From NCBI GenBank assembly GCA_034434895.1, contig DAOTYI010000051.1:1-13395 (forward strand): DNA of 13,395 bases, given 5' to 3'. The translations under genes were made by a program, and so were the position numbers. Shown here in pieces: positions 1 to 5,995 of this stretch (within the stretch, counting starts at the first letter, position 1; every line of letters starts with the position of its first letter). The DNA is from DAOTXL01 sp034434895 (lineage in GTDB: Bacteria; Chloroflexota; Anaerolineae; JAAYZQ01). The notes under the pieces are model-generated. The model was given only the letters and a program-made list of their open reading frames with translations. It searched no databases and was not told the origin of the DNA.

Positions 1-56
1 GGGGGATGGGGTGAGGTCCGCCTTGACCGCCATTGACGTTCATTTAACATTGTCGA

Positions 57-113
57 GTTACCCGCTACCCTCCCGCAGGTTAGAAAGAACCTGTGGGAGG
101 GTAGGCAGTTACC
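57..113. repeat. Palindromic repeat R1, copy 1
   Basis: A 17-bp stem (CTACCCTCCCGCAGGTT at 65-81 against 88-104, one G-U pair) closes a 6-nt loop, AGAAAG. GTTACC lies just outside both ends (57-62 and 108-113). The same stem sequence recurs near 3007, 7007, 7426 and 8101. It is non-coding and lies outside any gene I can see. It could act as a transcription or mRNA-stability hairpin, but no T-run follows it on either strand, so it is not a canonical terminator. Confidence 0.85.
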
Positions 114-150
114 AACAGGATTATATCACGGACCGGGCCTGGATGGAAAT

Positions 151-310
151 CTCAGAGCTTGTCTGAAAAGGTGTCTGCTTACCGCAGAGCCCGCGGAGAA
201 CGCAGAGAATCTGGAAAGTCATTCACCACGCGGCGAATGCCATCTTTCAGGGCCCTGACATTGACTGCTCAGCGCTCTCTGCGTTCTCGGCGGTAAACAA
301 ATAGCTTGCA
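151..310 (-). repeat. MITE-like palindromic element R2, copy B
   Basis: Read on the minus strand this element begins TGCAAGCTATTTG and ends CTTTTCAGACAAGCTCTGAG. Both ends match the element at 9564-9664. Inside are imperfect inverted arms made of a roughly 9-nt unit related to CGCAGAGAA; 195-207 pairs with 277-288, and the 181-208 arm has one unit more than the 275-294 arm. About 65 nt of unrelated sequence forms the centre. It has no ORF of its own. The pattern fits a non-autonomous mobile or REP-like element. Confidence 0.7.
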
Positions 311-318
311 CAGCTACT

Positions 319-347
319 TTGACGAGAAGGAACGGCTGTGTTAAAAT
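319..347 (+). promoter_or_regulatory. Sigma70-type promoter for the GH13 gene
   Basis: TTGACG (319-324), a 17-nt spacer and TAAAAT (342-347) form a near-consensus promoter, with transcription expected to begin around 354. The nearest downstream gene starts at 460, giving a leader of about 105 nt. This placement also argues against the in-frame TTG at 319 as the start codon, because it lies inside the -35 box. Confidence 0.6.
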
Positions 348-379
348 GGGGCCGTTTTGGACCGGGGCCCGGCAGGGTG

Positions 380-430
380 GCGGTCACAGACCGCTGAAGA
401 GAATGGACTTTGACAGGTGCCTGGCACCTG
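380..430 (+). repeat. Two short hairpins in the GH13 leader
   Basis: The first hairpin is GCGGTC-ACA-GACCGC (380-394), followed by TGA. A larger version of the same hairpin, also followed by TGA, sits at 12837-12857. The second is the palindrome CAGGTGCCTGGCACCTG (414-430), partly repeated at 7551-7579. Both lie between the predicted transcription start and the GH13 ribosome-binding site. They may be degenerate dispersed repeats or leader structures. No regulatory role can be read from the sequence. Confidence 0.55.
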
Positions 431-459
431 AATCTCTGTATGGGAGGCGTAACGCGACA

Positions 460-1926
460 ATGGCGTCCATCGAAACACCAGAGTGGGTGCGAGACGCAGT
501 CTTTTACCAGATCTTTCCCGACCGTTTTGCTCGAAGTGAACGGGTGCCCAAGCCCTCGAACCTGGAACGGTGGGAGAGTCCACCGACTGTATATGGTTTC
601 AAGGGCGGCGACCTGTGGGGGGTGGTCGAACACCTGGACTACCTGCTGGACCTGGGGGTGACAGCCCTCTACTTTACCCCCATCTTTCAATCGGCGGCCA
701 ATCACCGTTACCATACCTACGACTATTATCGGGTGGACCCCATCCTGGGCGGAAACGAGGCGCTGCGCGCCCTGCTGGACGAGGCGCACCGGCACAACCT
801 CCGCGTCATCCTCGACGGAGTGTTCAACCACACCGGCCGGGGCTTTTTCCAATTCCACCATATTGTGGAGAACGGAGCGGCATCGCCTTACGTAGACTGG
901 TTCATCGTCAGGAACTATCCGTTGCGGCCCTATGAGGCTCCCAAAGGGCAGCATGGCTACGAGGCATGGTGGAATATGCCGGCCCTGCCCAAGCTGAATG
1001 TGGCCACGCCGGCTGTGCGCCAGTTTCTATGGGATGTGGCAGTCCACTGGATCGAGTTCGGTATAGATGGCTGGCGGCTGGATGTGCCGGCCGAGATTGA
1101 TGACGATGAGTTCTGGCGCGAGTTCCGCCGCCGGGTCAAACAGGCCAACCCCGAAGCCTACATTGTGGGCGAAATCTGGTTCGAATCGCAACGCTGGCTC
1201 CAGGGCGATCAGTTCGATGCGGTGATGAACTATCTGGTCGCCCGGGCCTGCCTGGCCTATTTTGTGGGTGATAACCTCTCGCACACCGAGGTGGCGCAGT
1301 GCGGCTACAAGCAGATTGCCCCCCTGGACGACCGGGCCTTTGCCGCCGAGATCACGCGCAACCTGAACCTGTATGCCCGCCCGATCACAGAGGTGCAGCT
1401 GAACCTGCTGGGCAGCCACGACACGCCGCGCTTCAAAACTCTGGCCCGGGGCGATCTGTCGGCCTACCGTCTGGCCCTCCTGTTCCTGATGACCTACCCC
1501 GGTGCGCCGTGCATCTATTACGGCGATGAAATCGGCCTGGAAGGTGGCCATGACCCGGGCTGTCGGGGCGCATTTCCCTGGGATGAGGCGCAGTGGGACC
1601 GGGGGTTGCGCGACTATGTGCGGCGTTGTATCGCGCTGCGCAAGGCCCATCCGGCGCTGCGGCGGGGTGATTTCACCTGGCTGTTCGTCGGGCATGGCGT
1701 GCTGGCCTACGGCCGGCGGTTGGGCGACGAGACGTTGCTGGTGGTTTTGAACAACAGCCGCCGCCCGGTGACGCTGAGTGTGCCGGTGACCGGCTACCTG
1801 GATGACGGCACCCTGCTCCGCGACGTGTGGGGGGACCGGCCACTGATGGTCGCCCAGGGGCGCGTCGAGGGGGTTCGGGTGCCGGCGCGTGAGGGGAGGG
1901 TGTTCAAGGCAGAGAGGAAGCCATAA
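460..1926 (+). CDS. GH13 alpha-amylase-family hydrolase (neopullulanase/cyclomaltodextrinase-like)
   Basis: A 488-aa glycoside hydrolase family 13 enzyme, predicted to cleave alpha-1,4 or alpha-1,6 glucan bonds with retention of configuration. All four catalytic-barrel motifs are present: DGVFNH at 119-124, GWRLDV with nucleophile Asp208, VGEIW with acid/base Glu238, and LLGSHDTPR with His320-Asp321. It starts directly at the barrel (DAVFYQIFPDRFA at 12-24), so the N-terminal carbohydrate-binding domain of many neopullulanases is missing. No signal peptide is seen, so it is probably cytoplasmic and acts on imported or stored oligosaccharides. The ATG at 460 has GGGAGG about 12 nt upstream and sits where homology begins; an upstream in-frame TTG at 319 is rejected because it overlaps the promoter. 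Substrate specificity cannot be read from the sequence. Confidence 0.9.
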   Translation: MASIETPEWVRDAVFYQIFPDRFARSERVPKPSNLERWESPPTVYGFKGGDLWGVVEHLDYLLDLGVTALYFTPIFQSAANHRYHTYDYYRVDPILGGNEALRALLDEAHRHNLRVILDGVFNHTGRGFFQFHHIVENGAASPYVDWFIVRNYPLRPYEAPKGQHGYEAWWNMPALPKLNVATPAVRQFLWDVAVHWIEFGIDGWRLDVPAEIDDDEFWREFRRRVKQANPEAYIVGEIWFESQRWLQGDQFDAVMNYLVARACLAYFVGDNLSHTEVAQCGYKQIAPLDDRAFAAEITRNLNLYARPITEVQLNLLGSHDTPRFKTLARGDLSAYRLALLFLMTYPGAPCIYYGDEIGLEGGHDPGCRGAFPWDEAQWDRGLRDYVRRCIALRKAHPALRRGDFTWLFVGHGVLAYGRRLGDETLLVVLNNSRRPVTLSVPVTGYLDDGTLLRDVWGDRPLMVAQGRVEGVRVPAREGRVFKAERKP

Positions 1927-1994
1927 CCTGGCCCGCCGTGTCTTTTGACCCCGGTGGGTGTTTTGTCATGTGTGGACTGGAGGAGGAAGGCGCG

Positions 1995-3023
1995 ATGAGA
2001 ATTGCCGTGGATGCGATGGGTGGCGACCATGCTCCGGCGGTCGTGGTGGATGGGGCCGTCCAGGCCGCCCGTGACCTGGGCCTCGAGATCATCCTGGTAG
2101 GGCCGCAGGAGGTGATCCAGGCGGAGTTGAGCAGGCACGAGACAGCCGCTTTGCCCCTGACCCTCTATCATGCCGGCGAAGTGATTGGCATGGACGAACA
2201 CAACCCGGCTGCCGCCGTCAAGGCCAAAAAGGATTCCTCGTTAGTGGTGGGCATGGAGCTGATCAAACGCCGCCAGGCCGATGCCTTTTTCACCGCCGGC
2301 CATTCGGGCGCGGCGTTGGCGGCTGCCCTCTTCCGGCTTGGTCGCCTGCAGGGCATCAGGCGGCCGGCCCTGTCCACGGTCTTTCCCAGCCAGACCCCCC
2401 AGGGCCATTGTTTTGTGCTGGACATCGGGGCTAACGCCGATTGTAAGGCGGAATACCTGCTCCAATTTGCCATCATGGGTGCGGTCTATGCGGAGCGGGT
2501 GCTGGGGATACCCCATCCGCGCGTGGCCATCGTGTCCAACGGAGAAGAAGAGGGCAAGGGCAACCAACTGGTCCAGGAAACGGTGCCGTTGCTCAGAGAA
2601 AGCTCCCTCAACTTTGTGGGCAATGCCGAAGGCAAAGACATCCCGGCGGGCATCGCCGATGTCATCGTCACCGATGGCTTTACCGGCAATGTGATCATCA
2701 AGCTGTCGGAAGGGGTGGCGAAATTTTTGCTGGACCTGCTGAAGCAAGAGATCACCGGCCGCACCCTGTCGAAAGTCGGGGCGTTGCTGGCCCGGCCCGC
2801 CTTCGACGAGATCCGACGGCGGCTGGACTATCGCGAGTATGGGGGCGCGCCGCTCCTGGGTGTGGATGGGGTGGTGATCGTCGGCCACGGCCGGTCCGAT
2901 GCCTATGCGGTGCGAAACGGCATCCGTGTGGCCGCCCGGACGGTGGAACAGGGTGTCCTGGATGCCATCTGGGAGGGGATCGCCCACTACGAGCAAGAGA
3001 AAAAGCACCTTCCCGCAGGTTAG
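1995..3023 (+). CDS. plsX: Phosphate acyltransferase PlsX
   Basis: A 342-aa enzyme that makes acyl-phosphate from acyl-ACP for phospholipid synthesis, a peripheral membrane protein in known cases. Diagnostic segments are DAMGGDHAP at 6-14, SLVVGMELIK at 82-91, LDIGANAD at 142-149, SNGEEEGKGN at 181-190 and VIVTDGFTGNV at 223-233. Length is typical. The usual SAGNTGA motif reads TAGHSGA here (100-106), a visible deviation in a conserved loop. The ATG at 1995 follows a strong GGAGGAGGAAGG; the frame is open back to a GTG at 1938, which lacks family homology. The stop codon and last few residues (LPAG) come from the left arm of an R1 repeat. fabF follows 50 nt downstream, as in many fatty-acid operons, but fabD, fabG and acpP are absent from this cluster. 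Confidence 0.95.
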   Translation: MRIAVDAMGGDHAPAVVVDGAVQAARDLGLEIILVGPQEVIQAELSRHETAALPLTLYHAGEVIGMDEHNPAAAVKAKKDSSLVVGMELIKRRQADAFFTAGHSGAALAAALFRLGRLQGIRRPALSTVFPSQTPQGHCFVLDIGANADCKAEYLLQFAIMGAVYAERVLGIPHPRVAIVSNGEEEGKGNQLVQETVPLLRESSLNFVGNAEGKDIPAGIADVIVTDGFTGNVIIKLSEGVAKFLLDLLKQEITGRTLSKVGALLARPAFDEIRRRLDYREYGGAPLLGVDGVVIVGHGRSDAYAVRNGIRVAARTVEQGVLDAIWEGIAHYEQEKKHLPAG

Positions 3024-3053
3024 AAAGTGGCCGGCAAAAACCTGCGGGAGGGT
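3007..3053. repeat. Palindromic repeat R1, copy 2 (overlaps plsX stop)
   Basis: A 15-bp stem, ACCTTCCCGCAGGTT (3007-3021) with 3039-3053, closes a 17-nt loop. The plsX stop codon TAG (3021-3023) spans the end of the left arm and the loop start. The loop begins AGAAAGTGGCCGGCAA. The reverse complement of copy 5 has the same sequence with one difference, so this looks like an internally deleted version of the longer element. It sits between plsX and the fabF ribosome-binding site and could tune expression of the downstream gene. Confidence 0.85.
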
Positions 3054-3073
3054 AAAAAGGTGAAGGAGACAGG

Positions 3074-4330
3074 ATGAACAAAAGAGAGATCCGGCAGCGG
3101 GTCGTCATCACCGGCATGGGGGCCCTGACCTCCCTGGGCCTGAGTGTGGAAGAGACCTGGTCAGGGTTGATAGCCGGCCGGTCGGGGATCGGCCCGATCA
3201 CCCGGTTCGATGCCAGCAACCTGCCGATCCGCATTGCCGGTGAAGTAAAGGGGTTCGATCCCACGGCCTATATAGACCTGAAGGAGGCGCGGCGCATGGC
3301 CCGCGCCTCCCAACTGGCGGTAGCGGCCGGCGTGCAGGCCATGGCCGACGCCGGGCTGGGGGACCAGGCGCCCGATCCGGATCGGGCCGGCGTGGTCATA
3401 GGCACCGGGATCGGCGGGTTCGAAATGGCGCTTGAAGCCTGGGAAACCTTCAAGAACAAGGGACTGAAACGGGTCAATCCGTTCACGCCTATGGCCATGC
3501 TGTGCAATATGCCGGCCCACCACCTGAGCCTGCGCTTTCAATGTCGGAACTACAACAACACGGTCGTAACCGCCTGCGCAGCCGGCACCCAGGCCATCGG
3601 CGAGGCAGCTCTGGCCATCCGGCGTGGGGTCACCGACCTGATGTTGGCCGGCGGTGTCGAGGGCATGATCCATGAGGTGATTATCGCCGCTTTTACCGCA
3701 ATGCGCGTCCTGGCCAACGACAACGAACACCCGGAGCGGGCGTGCAAGCCGTTTGATGCCCGGCGGGACGGCTTTTGCAGCGCCGAGGGAGCGGCGGTGC
3801 TGGTCCTGGAACGGCTGGATAAGGCCCTTGACCGGGGGGCGCGCATCTACGCCGAGGTGCTGGGTTATGCGGCCAACACCGACGCCTATCACGTGGCCAT
3901 CCCCGATCCGGCAGGGGCCGGAGCCTTCCGGGTGATGAAATGGGCGCTGGAAGATGCCCACATCTCACCTGACGAGGTGGACTATATCAACGCCCACGGC
4001 CCTGGCACCGAAGTGGGCGATCCGATCGAGACCAAAGCCATCAAAGACCTGTTCGGCGATTATGCCTATCGCCTCCCCATCAGCTCCACCAAATCCATGG
4101 TCGGGCACGCCTTGGGAGCTGCCGGGGCCATCGAAGCCCAGGTCTGTGTCAAGACCATCACCGAGGGGATCATCCACCCCACCATCAACTATGAAGTGCC
4201 CGATCCAGAGTGCGACCTGGACTATGTGCCCAATGTGGCCCGCCGCGCCGGGGTGCGCACCACCCTGTCCAACTCCTTTGGACTGGGTGGGCAGAATGCC
4301 TGCCTGGTGCTGCGACGCTTTGAGGAGTGA
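3074..4330 (+). CDS. fabF: 3-oxoacyl-ACP synthase II (FabF/KAS II family)
   Basis: A 418-aa condensing enzyme expected to extend acyl-ACP with malonyl-ACP in fatty-acid synthesis. The N-terminal RVVITGMGALTSLG (9-22), nucleophile Cys168 in VTACAAGTQ, His308 in NAHGPGT, Lys340 in SSTKSMVGH and His345 give the full KAS catalytic set. The segment after His308 is PGTEVGD instead of the more usual TSTPxGD, and the C-terminal loop reads SFGLGGQN rather than SFGFGGTN; both changes are near the acyl/pantetheine pocket and may shift chain-length preference. ATG 3074 has a GAAGGAGA ribosome site. It lies downstream of plsX, and its stop is 8 nt before the next gene's chosen start. A specialised KS cannot be excluded, but the plsX context favours primary metabolism. 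Confidence 0.92.
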   Translation: MNKREIRQRVVITGMGALTSLGLSVEETWSGLIAGRSGIGPITRFDASNLPIRIAGEVKGFDPTAYIDLKEARRMARASQLAVAAGVQAMADAGLGDQAPDPDRAGVVIGTGIGGFEMALEAWETFKNKGLKRVNPFTPMAMLCNMPAHHLSLRFQCRNYNNTVVTACAAGTQAIGEAALAIRRGVTDLMLAGGVEGMIHEVIIAAFTAMRVLANDNEHPERACKPFDARRDGFCSAEGAAVLVLERLDKALDRGARIYAEVLGYAANTDAYHVAIPDPAGAGAFRVMKWALEDAHISPDEVDYINAHGPGTEVGDPIETKAIKDLFGDYAYRLPISSTKSMVGHALGAAGAIEAQVCVKTITEGIIHPTINYEVPDPECDLDYVPNVARRAGVRTTLSNSFGLGGQNACLVLRRFEE

Positions 4331-4338
4331 GGGGCGCC

Positions 4339-5031
4339 ATGCGTGTGTACACCAACGAACCGTTGATCCTCCGCCGGGCGCGCCTGGGCAAGATCGCCAC
4401 CTTTGTGGGGTTGGGGTTCTTGATCGGCGGACTGGTGATCTCGTTGACCCTGCAACAGTCTCCCTGGTTCTGGCTTTCTTTCGCCTGCCTGCTCCTGGGT
4501 CTGCTGGCTTCCAGTATCGGCACCTTCAACCTGAGCCGTTGGGTACGGGAGCCACGGGCCGATCAGGCGCTGGCCCTGGGGTTGAAAGGCTTTGACGACC
4601 GCTACCGACTGTACAACTATCTCCTGCCCGCCCCGCATGTGCTGCTCAGTCCGGTGGGTCTCTATGTGCTGACGGCGATGGGGCAGGATGGGGTGATCCG
4701 GTATGAAGGGGGCAGGTTCCGGCGCGATTTCAGCCTGGGGCGACTGCTGCGCTTCATGGCCGACGAAGGGCTGGGGCGTCCGTTCGAGATGGCCGACGAG
4801 GAGGTGCGCGCCCTGCAGCGGTTCCTGGCCGCGCACGGCGTCGAAGGGGTGGAGGTCCAGAGCCTGGTGGTCTTCTATCACCCCCGCGCCCGGCTGGAGC
4901 TGTCGGAGACGCCGCGGCCGGTCGTTGAACCCAAGAGGCTGAAAAAGGTCATCCGGGCGCAGTCAGGGAGCAAACTTTCTGGCAGCCAGTATCAACAACT
5001 GCTGGACCTGTTTGAGGGGGTAGCAGCTTAA
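4339..5031 (+). CDS. Small membrane protein of unknown function with cytosolic C-terminal domain
   Basis: A 230-aa protein I do not recognise with certainty. After a short basic N-terminus (RRARLGK), two hydrophobic helices are visible (about 18-38 and 43-64) with a very short turn, followed by a soluble domain. The segment LPAPHVLLSPVGLYVLTA (96-113) resembles the core strand of NERD-type domains, but the Lys and acidic residues expected there are not clear, so this is only a hint. The C-terminus is basic (PKRLKKVIRAQ). ATG 4339 is preferred (GAGGAG 11 nt upstream); a GTG at 4327 overlapping the fabF stop is an alternative adding four residues. Its position right after fabF suggests co-transcription with lipid genes. 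Confidence 0.7.
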   Translation: MRVYTNEPLILRRARLGKIATFVGLGFLIGGLVISLTLQQSPWFWLSFACLLLGLLASSIGTFNLSRWVREPRADQALALGLKGFDDRYRLYNYLLPAPHVLLSPVGLYVLTAMGQDGVIRYEGGRFRRDFSLGRLLRFMADEGLGRPFEMADEEVRALQRFLAAHGVEGVEVQSLVVFYHPRARLELSETPRPVVEPKRLKKVIRAQSGSKLSGSQYQQLLDLFEGVAA

Positions 5032-5161
5032 ACAAATAAACAGCTCTTCTGGGCGGAGCGGCCCCCCGCCCCGACCGGCGAGCGGAGAGTTCCAGGCTCA
5101 CGCCGGGGCTGTGACCCGGTGGCCCTTTCGGATCGGCCTGGCCGGTCTGTCGCGGTGAGTT
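5032..5161. other. Intergenic gap between convergent genes
   Basis: This 130-nt GC-rich gap lies between convergent stops. It contains two possible stems, CCGGG/CCCGG near 5103-5119 and an imperfect GATCGGCC/GGCCGGTC-like stem near 5131-5147. Neither is followed by a T-run. Both operons could end here, but no canonical terminator is visible. Confidence 0.4.
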
Positions 5162-5410
5162 CTATTCGACGGCACCGGCCAGGCGTTGCTTGAAGCGATA
5201 AGTGATCCGCCCCCGCGTCAGGTCGTAGGGTGAAAGCTCAACCATCACCCGGTCGCCCAGCAACACGCGGATGTAGTAACGGCGCATCTTCCCCGACAGG
5301 TACGCCAGCACCTCGTGGCCATTGTCCAGCCGCACCCGGAACTGGGTGCCCGGTAGCGCCTCGACGATAGTGCCCTGCAATTCAATTTTGTCTGCGCTTT
5401 CTTTGGCCAA
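5162..5410 (-). CDS. infA: Translation initiation factor IF-1
   Basis: An 82-aa S1/OB-fold protein that binds the ribosomal A site during initiation. The family signature is intact: KIELQGTIVEALPGTQFRV (8-26), NGHEVLAYLSGKMRR (30-44), YYIRVLLGDRV (45-55) and SPYDLTRGRITYR (60-72). It is slightly longer than the usual 70-75 aa through a C-terminal tail. The start is TTG with AAGGAGG at normal spacing; no ATG or GTG fits the family start. It lies 24 nt downstream of rpsU in the same direction, so it probably shares the transcript that begins near 5923. Finding infA with rpsU rather than in the spc/alpha ribosomal operon is notable. Confidence 0.95.
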   Translation of the reverse strand: MAKESADKIELQGTIVEALPGTQFRVRLDNGHEVLAYLSGKMRRYYIRVLLGDRVMVELSPYDLTRGRITYRFKQRLAGAVE

Positions 5411-5434
5411 ACGATCCTCCTTGCCGCGCAGTCG

Positions 5435-5647
5435 CTACCTGGAATTCTGTCTGGCTTCTCGCTGCCGCTGCCGACGGCGAGCCCGGCGGATGGAGCGCTG
5501 GCGCTCGATGCGTCGCATCTCGCTGGGCGAGATGTACCACCGCTTACGCCGGGCATCGCTCAGGATCCGCTCCTTCATGACCTCTTTGCGGAAGCGCTTG
5601 AGCAGGCTTTCCTGCGACTCGCCCTCCTTCAGACTTACGGTCGCCAA
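5435..5647 (-). CDS. rpsU: 30S ribosomal protein S21
   Basis: A 70-aa very basic small-subunit protein. The VSLKEGESQESLLKRFRKEV segment (4-23) and the ILSDARRKRWY stretch (28-38) match S21, followed by an Arg-rich tail (RIERQRSIRRARRRQRQR). S21 sits near the anti-Shine-Dalgarno end of 16S rRNA and helps initiation. The start is the TTG at 5647: AAAGGAGGTGA lies just upstream at good spacing and the residues from there match the family start. The open frame runs further upstream to 5725, but that stretch contains the ribosome site and reaches into the terminator region, so it is excluded. infA follows after 24 nt. Confidence 0.93.
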   Translation of the reverse strand: MATVSLKEGESQESLLKRFRKEVMKERILSDARRKRWYISPSEMRRIERQRSIRRARRRQRQREARQNSR

Positions 5648-5702
5648 TAGTTTCACCTCCTTTTTGGCGGAATCACCGGTCCGATCCCTGTCTGCGCCGG
5701 GC

Positions 5703-5749
5703 AATAAAAAACCCGGCCTGCCCAACCTACGCCGGTTTGCAGCCGGGTT
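5703..5749 (-). terminator. Strong intrinsic terminator upstream of rpsU
   Basis: On the minus strand AACCCGGC (5749-5742) pairs with GCCGGGTT (5717-5710). The stem extends inward through UGC/GCA (one bulged G) and AACC/GGUU, then TTTTTTATT follows directly. This is a textbook Rho-independent terminator. It lies between a promoter at 5930-5958 and the rpsU ribosome site, so it must either end a separate small RNA or attenuate rpsU-infA transcription. Confidence 0.85.
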
Positions 5750-5923
5750 GCGTTCAGCCCCAATGCCTCAAGAAACCGTTGCTCGGTGCCTTTGACCAAC
5801 AGCCTCGTGATGACGCTGCTGTGGGCAACTTTCGTCTACATGGTGACTGTTCTCCCCAACCAGGTTCGCAGACAAACCCAACCGCCCGCGACCTTGTCCG
5901 CCGTTCACCCAGGCGCAGATGGC
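5704..5923 (-). ncRNA. Candidate structured leader or small RNA before rpsU-infA
   Basis: About 220 nt lie between a good promoter and a strong terminator with no credible ORF. By eye, on the minus strand, GGTTTG-TCTG-CGAACC forms a local hairpin. A longer arm pairs GAAAGTTGC with GCAAC-GG-TTTC around an inner CACAGC/GCTGTTG stem. A bulged closing helix is possible between 5917-5907 (TGCGCCTGGGT) and 5748-5738 (ACCCGGCTGCA). The closing helix uses the left arm of the terminator, so the two structures exclude each other, as expected of an attenuator. A 6S-like RNA is the main alternative, from size and overall long-hairpin shape only. I see no SRP, RNase P, tmRNA, T-box or familiar riboswitch consensus. 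Confidence 0.5.
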
Positions 5924-5929
5924 TTTTTT

Positions 5930-5958
5930 ATTGTACCAGATTCCTGTCAAAACGTCAA
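5930..5958 (-). promoter_or_regulatory. Sigma70-type promoter for the leader RNA and rpsU-infA
   Basis: On the minus strand TTGACG (5958-5953), a 17-nt spacer and TACAAT (5935-5930) form one of the best promoters in the window. Transcription would start near 5923, giving about 275 nt of leader before the rpsU TTG codon. It lies 38 nt beyond the end of the upstream epimerase gene, with no obvious terminator between them. Confidence 0.75.
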
Positions 5959-5995
5959 AATAGAGGACCCGTCAGGTCTTTCGCCTGTGATCCCG

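Noticed and set aside
319..459. N-terminal extension of the GH13 gene from TTG 319
   Set aside because: It overlaps the -35 and -10 boxes and two hairpins, has no family homology, and ATG 460 has a ribosome site.
1945..1973. Separate promoter in front of plsX (TTGACC, 17 nt, ATGTGT)
   Set aside because: The -10 is poor, and read-through from the GH13 gene 68 nt upstream explains expression equally well.
5648..5725. Upstream extension of rpsU to 5725
   Set aside because: The extra 26 codons cover the terminator and the ribosome-binding site, and the S21 family starts at the TTG.
5704..5923. RNase P or SRP RNA
   Set aside because: GACGAAAGTTGCCC loosely recalls the RNase P GAGGAAAGTCC core, but the other conserved elements and length are missing, and the SRP GGAAGCAGCC-type loop is absent.
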